Of a stretch of 64,000 nucleotides of DNA, positions 11,111 to 22,960 are shown one piece after another. The notes below the pieces were generated by a model, which worked only from the letters and a program-made list of their open reading frames with translations, was not told where the DNA came from and did no database searches. The position numbers and the translations under genes were made by a program. Position 1 is the first letter of the stretch. Every line of letters begins with the position of its first letter. The stretch comes from Emydura subglobosa (lineage: Eukaryota > Chordata > Testudines > Chelidae), in the NCBI GenBank assembly GCA_007922225.1, contig ML679973.1:5990597-6054596 (forward strand), written 5' to 3'.

Positions 11111-11804
11111 ATTTATTCTCTTTTCAAAACCCATTGAGGTTTTTGGTGTGGTTTTTTTTATCCTTACTATTGTAATTCTGTCTGTCTATTTCTGCTATCA
11201 AAACCTTCCTAAGGGTTTTTCTTCCACTACCCATGAAAAATGAGAGAGACAAAATTGATTTCTATATAAGTGAGCATGAGGGTGGACAGATTATGAATTT
11301 AAAAAAGAAGACAGCCTACCATAAGCACATTATTCTAAACTTTTCAAAAGTCAAGTAAGGTCTCATAATGACCTGCTGACTGACTCAAAAACCATCCTGA
11401 TGTCCCCACACTTTTAAAACAGCATCATACACAGTACTTGAAAACCACCTTCTAGTGGTGTTCAAGGGAGGACAGCTCCTTTGTTCTTGTGATGTCCCTG
11501 AATGAGGCATCCTGGGCTATTGCAAAGATCAGTAGCTTCTTTAGTGGAAAATTGCAGAAACTATTTTTGGAAGACAGGTGGATGAGAATAATCTACTGAC
11601 TTGCCCTTCTCTTTTGTTGTTTAATGCGTTGAGCACTAACACTCAACTTTGGGATTCAATAACTAAAATGGTCTATGATTCACCTTCCCATTTCATGCAG
11701 TTTACCATGGAAATGGCATTTTACTGAGTGATTACAAATCTCCCACTACTGTTCCCTGCTTGATGTTCTCCAAGCACAAGTAAATATTGCTTGTTAGTGT
11801 TCAC
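11111..11804. other. Unique sequence
   Basis: No gene or repeat recognised. Confidence 0.45.
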
Positions 11805-12010
11805 GGGAGCTAAACTTTCAAAATATGGGTGTCTGAAATTACTGTAGGTGCCTTCCAATGAATAAGTGGCCTGATTTCCAGAGGTAGTGAGCCCCCATTG
11901 ACTTCAGTGAGAGCTGTGGGTGTACAGTACTTGTGAAAAACTGGTCACTGATTTGGTGCCCTAAATATGGACTTGCATGCCTAATTTTGAACACAGCCGA
12001 ATTTGAAGAG
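11805..12010. repeat. Old dispersed repeat ('GTGGGTG...GGTGCCTAA' type)
   Basis: CTTTCAAAATATGGGTGTCT, GTGGCCTGATTTCCAGAGGT, TCAGTGAGAGCTGTGGGTGT and TTTGGTGCCCTAAATATGG are characteristic of a repeat I know as common in turtles. Related pieces occur at 8535, 36479, 40295 and 45125. Its class is unknown to me. Confidence 0.55.
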
Positions 12011-12239
12011 GTTGGTCTTGATGCTTTGACTTAGGCTAAGGACTGACCCCTTCTTGAGAAAGGGCTTAGGAGTCTGAAAAGATTTGGGCTGGATTTTTGT
12101 TGTTGTTCCAATCTAAGTGCCTTTCGGTGAATAAAACCAAACCACAGGATGGCAATGGGAGGCTAGATGGGTGTGTGACTTCCACCCAGGCAACATGGTA
12201 AGTGAATATCTTCTCCCCATCTCTTTTTCACAACTGTAC

Positions 12240-12962
12240 AAAGAACCGTACCAAAAGAAAACTAATGAGGTTCAACAAAGAAAAGTGCAGAGTCCTCCAC
12301 TTAGGAAGGAAGAATCCCATGCACAGCTATAGACTGGGGACCAACGAGCTAGGCAGCAGCTCTGCAAAAAGGACCTGGGGGTAACAGTGGATAAAAAGCT
12401 GGATATGAGTCAGCAGTGTGCCCTGGTTGTCAAGAAGGCTAATAGCATATTGGGCTGCATTAGGAGGGGCATTGCCAGCAGGTCACGGGAAGTGATCCTT
12501 CCCCTCTATTCGGCATTGGTGAGGCCGCATTTAGAATATTGTGTCCAGTTTTGGGCCCCCCACTACAGAAAGGATGTGGACAAGTTGGAGAGAGTCCAGC
12601 GGAGGGCAACAAAAATGATTAGGGGGCTGGAGCACAGGACTTATGAGGAGAGGCTGAGGGAACTGGACTTGTTTAGTCTGCAGGAGAGAAGAGTGAGGGA
12701 GGATTTGATAGTGGCCTTTAACTACCTGAAAGGAGGTTCCAGGGAGGATGGGGCTAGGCTGTTCTCGATGGTGGCAGATGACAGAACAAGGAGCAATGGT
12801 CTCAAGTTGCAGGGCGGGAGGTCTAGGTTGGACATTAGGAAAAAGTTTTTCACTAGGAGGGTGGTGAAGCACTGGAATGGGTTACCTAGGGAGGTGGTGG
12901 AATCTCCATCTTTAGAGGTTTTTAAGCTGAGGCTTGACAAAGCCCTGGCTGGGATGATATAG
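12240..12962 (+). pseudogene. CR1 ORF2 C-terminal fragment
   Basis: The frame at 12240-12384 carries FNKEKCRVLHLGRKNP, the region just after the RT core. A one-base loss near 12364-12370 (GCAAAAAGG) shifts the frame. It continues at 12387-12962 with [53 protein letters not shown] and WNGLPREVV and ends at TAG 12960-12962. Endonuclease and RT catalytic domains are absent through 5' truncation, so it cannot retrotranspose. Confidence 0.93.
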
Positions 12963-13046
12963 CTGAGGTTAGTCCTGCTTTGAGCAGGGGGTTGGACTAG
13001 ATGACCTCCTGAGGTCCCTTCCAACTCTAACATTCTATGATTCTAT
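12240..13046 (+). mobile_element. CR1 LINE, 5'-truncated, relatively young
   Basis: This is the last ~0.8 kb of a CR1 non-LTR retrotransposon in sense orientation: the end of ORF2, a short 3' UTR (GGACTAGATGACCTCCTGAG) and the terminal ATTCTATGATTCTA motif. The 5' truncation near 12240 is the usual result of incomplete target-primed reverse transcription. A 191-codon frame survives with a single upstream frameshift, so this is the best preserved CR1 in the window. Confidence 0.95.
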
Positions 13047-14377
13047 ACTCAGTAGAGGTGTCTGTGATCAGGGGAACCCTGGGACTGTTTGTGCCTGTCT
13101 TAATAGATGGAGTAGATTGCTTTGCTGCCCCTGCCTGTCCCATGTAAGGTGCAATACTGGAGAGATTGTGGCTTCCTGTGATGTGATCTTCCTGATGCTT
13201 GTCCAAGTGTGTTGTGGCTCTGCACTGCCTTCTCTGCAAGACATTAGCTTAAAAGTCACAATCTAACCCCATAAATATTGACCCTGTACTTGTGTGCGCC
13301 GTGTCTGGAGCAGGGTGCAGAAGCCACCTGCTCCCAGTCGGCTAAAGCACTTTCAAGTCACAGAGTAGATAATAAACATGCTTTTAGAAACGCACATCAC
13401 AGCAATGATCAAAGCGAACAAAGGCCTTAACGTCTGCACTGTGAGACTGACTTTTGGGGGTGGGTGGGTCAGCAAGGGGTGTATCGGATGGGTGCTGAAC
13501 ACTGTTGAGCTACAAGTGTAGTCAAGGATAAATCACGCTCGGTTTCATTATGGCAGCCGTGGTTGCATTCAGTAATTATTTCTTTTATCATCCCCCTTTG
13601 CAAAGATTTTAAATCCCTTGTTGTTCAATTAACTCTTCTCTTCTGCTAAAACTGTCTGGTCTGTCTTCACAGGCCTTCTGACTACAAAATGTCATCTGCA
13701 AACTTAGAATGACAGTGGATTCAGAGATCAGAAATCTGCTTCCTCTGCTCATTAACATCATAGATTAGAGTGCCTTCGTGACCTGCAAGGTACTGGGGAT
13801 AGCAGTCCAGCACTCCTAAATGGCTTTTGAGAACCACTATGTGGAGCAACATGGGTGTGGGGCAGCGTTTTCACTGGAAGAGAGGATGGGGGCTGGATCA
13901 GCTACTTCTTTTAACTGTCTACATTCTCTCATTTTGCTTTCTTATATCTAGGTGATAAGCCCCTTGCTCCTCTTTCTCCAGTCAACCATGAAATCAGCTA
14001 CCATTTCTAAATATCTCTCAATAGCTTCGAAATGCTTTTGACATATTTTGCCTACATGGGAGGTTGCTGAGAATAGCTGCTAAATCTTTAAATCTAGTTT
14101 CACACTCAGGGGTGTGTGTGTGAGATTTTGTTTGTTTGCTTGTGTTCCACATCTCTGAGAGCCTGGGTTTAAGGCACTAAGACTCAATATTAATGTAATC
14201 AACTAGCAACTTTATTGCGCATATTCACTCTGAGTGGGCATTCATAGCAATTAAAACTCCATAGTCTTGTCCCATCATGTTCTGTTTCTCCTGTAATACC
14301 TGGGATGGATGCTTTGGAGTATGTTTCTCCTTTAGCTCTTCCAAAGGGTCAGGGAGAAAAAGAGATTGAGAATCTGT
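13047..14377. other. Unique sequence with a conserved-noncoding candidate
   Basis: The part 13340-13680 is repeat-free. It holds AGATAATAAACATGC, AATGATCAAAGCGAACAAAG (TCF/SOX-like), TTCAGTAATTATTTC and TTGTTCAATTAACTC, a composition typical of developmental enhancers. The remaining sequence shows nothing recognisable. Inference only. Confidence 0.3.
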
Positions 14378-15832
14378 TGGAAAACAGTATGGCAAAGCAT
14401 AAAATTTCCAATAAGTTCTTGGAATGTATGGGGGAAAATAGTTTGTTTCAGAAAGGGGAGGAAGAAGCAAGGGAAACAGCCATTTCAGAGTTGAGTCTTA
14501 CCAACAGGGAGAAATTGGTTGGGATTCTGAAGATGGAAGGCAATTTAGGTGACGGTGAACATGAAATAATAGAGTTTATGATCCTAAGAAAAGAAGCGAG
14601 TGGGAGAAGTAGAATAAGGACTATGGACTTAAAAAAAAAGTAGACTTGAGCAAACTCAGAGAACTGAAAGGTAAGGCCCCATGGGAAGAAAATCTAAGGG
14701 ATAAAAGAATTCCGGAAAGCTGACAGTTTCTTGAGAAGACAATGCTAAAGGCACAATTGCAAACTATCCCAGTGCAATGGAAAGGTTGGAAGAATAGTAA
14801 GAGGCCACTATGGCTTCATCAGGAGCTCTTCAATGAATAATGAATAAAATAAAAATGGGATCCTACAAAAATGGAAACATGGATAAATTGAGGAGGAGTA
14901 GAAAAGAACAATACAATCATGAAGAGACAAAATCAGAAAGGCTAAGAAATGCAATGGGTTATACCTAGCAAGGGACATAAAAGACAGAAAGGTCTTTAAA
15001 TACATTTGGAACAAGAGAAAAATGAAGGAAAGTGTAGGTCCTCGGCTTTGTGGGGAAGTAAAGCTAGTAACAGATGACATTGAGAAGGCTGAGGTGTTTA
15101 ATGCCTATTTTGCTTCACTTGTCACTAACAAGGTTAATGGTGACGAGATACTCAACACAATGGGTAACAACAAGGGGGAAAGAACAGATCTAAATATTCT
15201 GTAATAAGTTAAATGTATTCAGATTGGCAGGGCCTAATGAAATTCATCCTCGCGTACTTGAACTATCTCAGAACCTTTAGCCATTATCTTCAAGAACTCA
15301 TGGAGAACAAGTGAGGTCCCAGAGGGCTGGAGAAGCATAAACATAGTACCTATATTAAAAAAAACAGGGACAAAGTCGACCCTGGGAATTAGACCCATCA
15401 GCCTAATTTCTATATCTGGAAAGAGACTGAAACAAATAAATAGCTTGTAAGCACGTGGATAAGTTGGAGAGAGTCAAGAAGAGAGTGACAAAAGGTTTAG
15501 AAAACCTGACCTATGAGGGCTGTTATAAAGAGGATGGTGATCAATTGTTTTCCATATCCACTGAATGTAGAACAAGAAGTAGTGGGCTTAATCTGCAAGA
15601 AGGGAGATTTAGGTTAGATATTAGGAAAAAAATTAACTATATGGGTAATTAAGCTCTGGAATAAGCCTCCACGGAAGTTGTGGTATCCCCATCATTGGAG
15701 GATTTTAAGAATAGTTTGGAGAAACACCGATCAGGGATGGTTTAGGTTTACTTGGTCCTGCCTCAGAGCAGGGGGCTGGACTTAATGACCTCTTGAGGTC
15801 CTTTCCCACCTTACATTTCAATGATTGTATGG
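14378..15832 (+). mobile_element. CR1 LINE, older copy with internal RT deletion
   Basis: Sense-oriented CR1. 14378-14640 keeps the C-terminal endonuclease region (KHKISNKFLECMGENSLFQ, LTNREKLVGILKMEGNLGDG). 14640-15200 matches the linker between endonuclease and RT. 15200-15420 matches the start of RT (GPNEIHPRVLELSQ, then the KTGTKS-type segment). At about 15454 it jumps to the C-terminal part (DKLERVKKRVTKGLENLTYEG), so roughly 0.8-1 kb including the RT active site is missing. It runs through the 3' UTR (GACTTAATGACCTCTTGAGG) to about 15832. Many stops and indels show age. Confidence 0.85.
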
Positions 15833-16821
15833 GTCTGTGATCAAGGAGAAAAGTAATCTTTCACAGACATTTCTGCATCGTCCTTTCTTTCTTGGTGAGG
15901 TAGAGGCAAAACTTTCAATTATGGGATCTGGTCTGGGATCCACGCTTCCACTCAATGATTCCAGCAGTCTGACTCATTGCTAGGACCTTGTGTCCCATAT
16001 TTTCTTCAGCTACTAGACCATCTTTGTTTATTGCACCTATCTGATCAACTAGCTTCTCTCCCTGCCCCTTTTCAATTCTGTCTCCAGGTGGCAGCTTATC
16101 TGGATGATACTGTACCATCAGTACCACTGCTGTTACCATCAATGGTACTTTTTATACACAGGTTCTGGTGAATGTGTTACAGATCAATTTTCCTGGATTC
16201 TGGAAGGCACCCAGTTAAGATGCATAAACTGTGAGATATCTAGACCTGTCTACCTACTCAAACGCTCCCACCAGTAATGTAATATATGACACTAACAGAG
16301 CTTTATTTGAAATAACTTCTTTCATAAAACTATATTCCAAAATGCTTTACACAGTGACATAAGAACAGATGAAGAAATACATCTCGCTGAATTCAGCCCA
16401 TGTGTTACTCCATTGGTTTGGGTTTGTCAGGGAGAATCGTAATCAGATGACACGTTAAATGAGAAGGGTGTCCAAGAAGGGTAGTGATACAGACAGTGGC
16501 TGCTCCAGATAGTAGGAGCTCCCAGTGAGAAAGACCTTGTATCCACATAGACTAGCCAACGTGAACAGACTGAAGCAATGCCACTAGTTTTACAGGTGGG
16601 TTGACTAGCCAAATTCCCAGCTTGCCCAGGAATAAACAGATTTATCCTTCTGGGTGGGTGGGAGAGATGAAATTTTCGCAAAGCACGTAGCTACATCTCT
16701 AACACACACAATCTGTGAAAGAACATTCTCCTCCTCTGCCTTGACATCTGGCTTCTCTTCCTGTCCCTCACGTCCTTTTGTCCACAGAATCCCCATTCTC
16801 GGGAACTCTTGTCATCACCTG
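15833..16821. other. Unique sequence
   Basis: No gene or repeat recognised between the CR1 tail and the Harbinger left end. Confidence 0.45.
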
Positions 16822-17389
16822 AGACTATGTCTATACTACAAACTTTGGCCAATGCAAATTATGTCCATTTACAGCCTCTGCAGTTAGTAGATCACTTGCA
16901 CGCTTGGCTCCTTCCATCAGCAGTGTGCATACTCACCAGGAATGTTTGTCGATACACAACGCGGTGCACCATGGTTAAATATCCCCGTCGCCATGATCCA
17001 GCACACTGTCCTTTGGGAAGTTTTGGCAATACATGATGGGGCAAAAATGAGTTACATGGGGGTGACTGGGAATAGGGAGTCGACTTCCCAGGGTGCAAAT
17101 TTCTACGTCCCATAAAGTCATCTATATCCCATCATTTTTATACTGTTTAAAAAAAAAACCAGTGGACCCGTGCAGCATTCCTTTCTGTCCGCCATCGCTG
17201 TCAGAAGCATAAAACGAGCACAGCTCTGCACTTGTTATGAGCGTTGCAAGCCCAGGATACACAATCCTTTGGTATTTGCAGAGCCACAAGGAGAACTGCA
17301 TCAGCAGGGAACGTGACAATTTTGTGGAAGACAGCTTGCTGTGGGACGTAGCAAAAAGCAATTCAAAGTTGTTGGTGGAATTCACAGAG

Positions 17390-18372
17390 CAACTGCATAT
17401 GATGGAGAGCTGCTTCTGGGTCTAAGAAATGAGCACTGACTGGTGGGATTGCATCATAATGCAGGTTTGGGAAGAATGGTGTCCCTTGAAGAACTTGTGG
17501 GTGTGCGTGGCCACATTCTTTGATCTGTGTGCCAGCTCATCCCAGCCGTCTGGCACCGGGACACCAAAATGAGAGCTTCACTAACAGTGGAGAAGTGAGT
17601 CACTATTGAAGTCTGGAAGATTGCACGCCGCCTTGCGATCGGTCAGTGGAAAAATCATTAAGAAGTTGGAAAATCCACAGAGGGAGCTGTTGTCATGCAA
17701 GCATGCAGGGACCCTAGTCTTCTGCCACGCAGGACTGTGACTGAGCAGTGTCCAGGACACAGTGGATGGATTTACAGCAGTAGGTTTCCCGAACTGCGGT
17801 GGTGTGATAGACAGCACGTACGTCCCTATTCTGGCACCAGCTCACCTCGTCCTGGAGTACATCAACAGAAAGGGCTATTTTTGTATGGTTATGCAAGTGT
17901 GTTGGTGGATCACTGGTGATGATTCACTGAAATCAATGTCAAGTGGTCAGGGAAGGTGCATGATGCTTACATATTTAAGAACACAGGCCTGTTCAGAAAG
18001 CTGCAAACAGGGACTGACTTTCCCAACCGGTGGATTACAACTGGCAATGTTGAAATGCCAGTAGTGACCCTGGGGGACTCAAGTAACCCTTTGTTCCCAT
18101 GGTTCATGGAGCCATACACCAGCCCCCTCAACGCCGCCAAGAAAAGATTCCGCTGTAGGTGCAGGATGACAGTGGAATGTGCTTTTGGTAGATGGAAAGG
18201 ATGATAGCATTGTTTACTCACAAGATTGGACCTCAGTGGCAAAAATATCTCCGTGATCATAGCTGTTTGCCGTGTCTGGCATAATATCTTTGAGACAAAG
18301 GAGGGAAAGGTGCCGTTGGGGTGCAGAGTGGCGGTCAGTGGCTGTCTGCTGAGTGTGGACAGCCAGGTATAA
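17390..18372 (+). pseudogene. Harbinger DDE transposase, inactivated
   Basis: Harbinger transposases cut and paste the element with a DDE nuclease. The N-terminal part is recognisable from about 17440 (WWDCI, QVWEEW) through 17580-17700 (SLTVEK, GKSTEGAVVM). GFPNCGGVIDSTYVPI near 17777-17824 holds the first catalytic Asp, and YINRKGYF follows. KVHDAYIFKNTGLF near 17947 holds the second Asp, and MTVECAFGRWKG near 18169-18204 holds the Glu. The catalytic residues remain, but the frame shifts between about 17890 and 17930, stop codons lie near 17600 and 17670, and the frame breaks again after 18204. The C-terminus reads on in another frame to a TAA at 18370-18372. The exact start cannot be fixed. 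Confidence 0.88.
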
Positions 18373-19099
18373 GGGCTATTAGAAGAGCTCAGCATAGAGC
18401 TATATGTCTCAGGGAGGCCTTGAAAGAACACTTTAACAGCCAGCAGTAATGAGTTGTGGAGGACCGTGCTCTAGCTGTTTGATGTTTTAGGGTCTTTTAG
18501 GAATTGTGTGGTGCTTGCTGCACATCTATGAATGTAACACTGTCAAAGCACCTATTAATTTTGGGGTGCCTGCGGTACATTTATGATTATTACACTGTAT
18601 GTCACTGATCCTCTGAGTTGTCAGACTGTACAATAACAAGTAAGTGGGTGCTTTCAGTACTGCTAGGCGCTCTGCAGCATATGCTGGGAACTAATAAAGA
18701 TGAATTATTTTCCAAATAATAGAATGTTATTAAGAAACAAAACCAGTGCAAAAAAAATCTGCAATTTAAAAGCTAATACATTAAAAAAAACGTAATAAAT
18801 TAATGGAACAGAACTTAACAAGGATAAAGAACAGTCATGTCCATTTTAGCTACATATACAGCAACCGTGGCTCCCACAAGCCAGTGTATGTGAAGCTGTG
18901 GTTGTCCTTAATATCACCCAGGGTGGAGGGTTAGGGGTAGGGCAGGAGCCCCGATGCCATGTGGAGTGCTGAGAGGAGGTGACGTAAGAAGGTGCTGTAA
19001 TGGAGTTCTCCATGGATGGCAAAGGGAGGGAGCCTGTGATGGGTGAACCTGTAGATCCCCAAGAGTCTCCAGGATCTGTTCACTGCTGGAGAAATCCCA
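18373..19099. other. Harbinger interior between its two genes
   Basis: AT-rich spacer of the transposon with an A-rich patch near 18780-18800. It probably includes the decayed C-terminal part of the minus-strand Myb-like gene and the 3' ends of both transcripts. No intact frame. Confidence 0.5.
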
Positions 19100-19372
19100 T
19101 TATGTCCTGGTGCATTTTCCCTCTCCTTTTCCGGCTGCGCCTCCTGAGCTTTTCACACGGCACTGCTGCTGGTTTCTGTCATAGCGTTTCTCCTGCATCC
19201 CCCATGCAATCTGCTCGTATATGTTCACATTTCTGTGGTTGGTCCGTAGGGGTGCTTGCACAGACTCTTCTCCCCACAGTCTCAGGAGATCCAAGATCTC
19301 CCTTCTACTCCAGGTCGGAGCATGTCTGAGGCATGTAGCTGGCATTGTTGACCAGGCAGTTTCACACAACAA
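19100..19372 (-). pseudogene. Harbinger Myb/SANT-like DNA-binding protein, truncated
   Basis: Autonomous Harbinger elements carry a second gene whose Myb/SANT-like (MADF-type) protein binds the transposon ends and helps the transposase enter the nucleus. Here the minus-strand frame contains PTWSRREILDLLRLWGEESV followed by QAPLRTNHRNVNIYEQIAWG and QQQCRVK. These are the three-helix tryptophan-spaced fold with its W/L/W positions and the terminal QCRVK motif. It then runs into a frame change, so only about 70 residues of the domain survive. It faces the transposase gene. Confidence 0.75.
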
Positions 19373-19772
19373 TGGAGAGCTGCTAGAGCTGTGCTCCCAA
19401 GGCTGGGCCAGGAGGAAAAGGGATTTAAGAAATTTGCATGTTTTTAAAATGGGGGGTGGGCGGGACTTCCAGTCTCCATGTCCCTTGCGCAGTGGAGTTC
19501 ACAACTGTGACCAGAGTGGTCTGTGTCGGGCATTGTGGGATAGCTGCTGGAGGACTGTGAGGGTCGACATAAGTACTTCAGTGTCTACACTTGTACTGCA
19601 CCAACTTCAATAAACCAACCATGGGTCAACAACGCACAAGGAGGTGGTGTTACTGGATCACCACAGCAGGGCGCTTACATCAGTGGGAGTCCAATTTATG
19701 TGTAGACACTATGCACGACTAGGTCAATGCAAGGTGGCTTACATCAACCTAACCTTGTAGTGTAGACCATGC

Positions 19773-20579
19773 CTGCATCTCATTCCTTTTAACAAAACCT
19801 TCTGCTTCCTAAAGCAGCCCTTGTCCCCCACAGTTGATGTCACTGCTGGCTATCCCTGTTCACACGTGGCTCTACAAAGAAGGTGGTCTCCTCTACCCTA
19901 GCTAAATCATTGCCTGCTCCCATTGGAAGTCACACTCCTTCCTGCGTCCTTTGATTTCAATACGATGCCCGTCTCCAGCTTAGCTGTATTTTTGGTCAGT
20001 CATCCTTCTCAGATGTTTGTGTGTAAGCCACCTCCTGGGTACTGTCCCTCTCTTTGGGAGACCCAGCAGCCTCCAGCAGGTTGTCCAGCTGCTTTCCTGA
20101 ATTCAGTCAGAGTGATTTTATTTTACTACTGACTCTTGCGCTCCTCCCTTCTTTGACCCCCTCAAACCTCAGCTTCTTTTGCTCCCTTTCAGCTGTCTCT
20201 GGAGCCCTGGGGTGAGGAGAGAATCCCAGAGTACTGTGTATCTCCTCTGCTCAAGCCCTGGCACTGGTCTACTTGCAAACACATGTCTATGCAAGGGGAT
20301 TGACCATGCTCAGCACAGCATCATGGTACTATTCAGAGCTACCACCTTGCTCCCATAGCCCAATCAAACAGAGCAAGTTTCTATTCCACACCATCCCAAG
20401 AGGAGTTTTTGGTTTCCTTTGCCATCTGCCTGTACAGGTTTGTCTGCAGAGGCTGCTGTCTGGCTGTTGGCGGAGTATGTTGTGGGGAGGGGGTTGGTGT
20501 GTGGAAGAATTAAATTCATTATAATATTAAATAAATCAGGTGGAATTAGCTCTCAGTAGAACGTAGCAGCTGGCTTCTG
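19773..20579. other. Unique sequence
   Basis: No gene or repeat recognised right of the Harbinger element. Confidence 0.45.
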
Positions 20580-20720
20580 CAGTGTTGTGACAGGCTCCGC
20601 CAATTATGCAATGCAAATAAAATCCATCTGACTTCCACCAGCTCCTGGGCCATGACAAGCCCTGAAAGCCTGTTTGGCAACTTCCTTTGATCTTGTCCTG
20701 CAGATTTCCCCTCCCCTGGA
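20580..20720. promoter_or_regulatory. Weak conserved-noncoding candidate
   Basis: CGCCAATTATGCAATGCAAAT joins a homeodomain-like site with an ATGCAAAT octamer in repeat-free DNA. Inference from motifs only. Confidence 0.22.
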
Positions 20721-21287
20721 GTGCCTGAGACCCAGTTGCCTCTGCAGAAGAGCAGCCAGTCTTAAAGCCTGTATCAAAGCTGAAATCTCAGAGACCTTCC
20801 AGACCCCCCCCCCATCAAGGTCCACACAGGGGAGACGGAGAGGAACTTTGCTTGCTTTGCCCTCATTAATATAGTGCACTATTGATTTGGCTGCTAGCTA
20901 TGCATCCTTTTTTATGCTTAGAGCAGCAAAATGAGGCCACGATACCAACACCATGGCATCCACCCTAATTACCCAGCAAGGTTAATTTGTTGAGGCTGTG
21001 CGGGTATGTGTGCTTGAAAGATTGATTCCTTTGTATTATATTAGCTCGGGGAGAGTGGTGAGTTTGATATGTGCATGGGGGAGGATGCACAATTAGGAAG
21101 AGGAGGAGATCCTTTGCTCTGGTAGCATAGGCAGGTCAAGGTTATGCTGAAATAAAATTAAAGATGAGATACGAAGGATAATACCCCGTAAGAGAAACCA
21201 AGGTGGATTAGGATGAAAGGTTTTAAGGCGGAGATAGGTCCTTTGCGTTGAGGTGGTAATGGGCTTTGTTGAGCATTCTACTTTGAC
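20721..21287. other. Unique sequence with a C10 run
   Basis: C10 at 20804-20813. No gene or known repeat. Confidence 0.45.

Positions 21288-21329
<42 letters not shown>
21288..21329 (+). repeat. Compound microsatellite (GT)n(GA)n
   Basis: About nine GT units run directly into about eleven GA units. Confidence 0.95.
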
Positions 21330-21840
21330 AAGCAGTTGTGTATTTTTGCGTACGTGTGTTTGTAGAGGAGATTTTAGTTGAACTTGTTTGACGGTGAGGC
21401 TGTAGGTGGAGGGTTAGAGGGTTATTTGCCAAGACTGAGATCTCTGATGTTGAGTCCTTTAAGGAGAACAAAGGATGAAGACTAGGGAGCTGCAGATTGT
21501 CAACATGAGCATTGTGCTGTTACACAGCACATGCTGGATAATGGTGTGTGTGTACATATTACAGCTGGTCAAACTCTTCATTCTGATTCATATTCATTAT
21601 AAAACTAGTCTCTTTCCTGATTTTTTTAAACACCTTCATTATTTGCACATATTCCCCAAATAGTATGGATGGATAATTTTTCACACTCCATGTTGTTCAC
21701 ACACTGGTCACTTCCGCTCTTCACTGGTCTTTTATTTGCATTGTGTGCTTGGTCATTTGAGGAGCTTGATGTATATATTTTTTTCTGCTACTTGATTGGA
21801 TGCTGATACATTTTAAACAGGAAAATAGTGAATAATGAAT

Positions 21841-22216
21841 GACATATTTCCTTCCAGCATAAATTTCCAGGTAAATGATTTGTGCTCCACATTCAGGATT
21901 TGCTGATACTTTCACCAACGCCTTGTGATTGTATGAAGGGGCCGAACCAGCTTAAGATAATAGCTTAACATGAAATTGTCCTACGAGCAGTGAATTCACT
22001 GGATTGTATGTGAGCTGATTTTTTTAGAACCCATGTGTCAAATGTCCATGAGACAATATAGGAGAAAGACATGCATCATAGTGTATTGAACACATTTCTT
22101 TCCTATAGGACTTTCCAGATAAGTAATTATTTCTGCTAAACATTCAGGATTTACTGATATTTTCACCAGTACCTTGTGATTGTCTGAATCCTTGTGGGAC
22201 AATTTAATGTTAAGCT
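21841..22216. repeat. Local direct duplication with inverted 20-mers
   Basis: Copy one (21841-21938) and copy two (22090-22188) share ATTCAGGATTTRCTGATAYT and then TTTCACCA..CCTTGTGATTGT, offset by 251 bp. Right after each copy lies an inverted match: AGCTTAACATGAAATTGTCC at 21962-21981 pairs with GGACAATTTAATGTTAAGCT at 22197-22216, 19 of 20 positions. I do not recognise the unit as a known transposon. It could be an old tandem duplication or part of a foldback element. Confidence 0.7.
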
Positions 22217-22784
22217 GTTGTAATTAAGTTGGGGTGGCCCCTTTTGCTACATGTACAAGGTTAATTTAATGATAAACAGCTAGAAAATGCACCTTATGGG
22301 GGAAATGTACCAGCCCCATAACAAAGTAAGAAAAAGATGAACAGGGCAGAGAGACTTTGAATAAATCTGGAATTGAGAGATGGCAATTCTAAATGCACTT
22401 GTACATTACAGTCAGGAGAGTAGGTGATCTGAGGAGGACCATGCCCCAGTGCAGTGTATTCCCTAGAAGCCATCAGGTAGAAGTGAACCTTGCACAATAA
22501 TCTCTCCTTGAAGAAGGGCAGCATGGGAGAGCATGCTCCAAAGGCATTAGTTAGTGACTGACCGTGTGGGGTTGGGTTATATCAATGTGGGCCAATGTAG
22601 GGTCACATCACCTGGGTCTTTATGCTGGTCAGAACTCAAGAGGTAGGTGGCATTGAGGCTTGTTCAGTAGCTGAATCTGTGAGACTTCCGAGGACAATGT
22701 GGGGGTGCTGCTGTCGGTGATTCCGCATGGGTCACTCTTCGCTTTGAATCATTTCCCTGCGTGATATTAGTGGCCTTGTACTGC
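22217..22784. other. Unique sequence
   Basis: No gene or repeat recognised. Confidence 0.45.
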
Positions 22785-22960
22785 TGGAAGTGCTGTCTTT
22801 CAAGTGAGACACAAAGCTGAAGTCGGGCCCACTTGTATTCCTTAAATATGCCATAGCACTTCTCATAAGAGCATGGGGGCGAGGGCAAATTTCAATGTTG
22901 GGGTAATTCTATTCTGCCATCTGAATGAATCTTCCCCTTCAGTTTCAACGAGGTATAGGA
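22785..22960 (+). repeat. Ancient LINE/SINE-derived fragment
   Basis: GTGCTGTCTTTCAAGTGAGA followed by CCACTTGTATTCCTTAAATA, ATAGCACTTCTCATAAGAGC and then CATCTGAATGAATCTTCCCC fits a very old repeat. In vertebrates its better copies read GCTGTCTTTC.GATGAGACG and CATTAAA.ATCCCATGGCAC. The class assignment is from memory. Confidence 0.55.

Larger units (their letters stand above)
16822..19772. mobile_element. PIF/Harbinger DNA transposon, near full length
   Basis: A 2.95 kb element. The left end begins AGACTATGTCTATACTACAA and the right end, in reverse complement, begins GCATGGTCTACACTACAAGG, giving imperfect terminal inverted repeats of about 20-24 bp. CTG lies directly outside both ends (16819-16821 and 19773-19775), a candidate 3-bp target duplication. 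Inside are the two genes expected of the superfamily: a DDE transposase on plus and a Myb/SANT-like gene on minus, converging. Both are broken, so the copy is dead, but its termini could still be recognised in trans. Confidence 0.85.

Noticed and set aside
12531..12872. 113-codon minus-strand frame
   Set aside because: It is the antisense shadow of the CR1 ORF2 C-terminus.
17967..18431. 154-codon minus-strand open frame
   Set aside because: It is the antisense shadow of the Harbinger transposase, whose motifs read on the plus strand.
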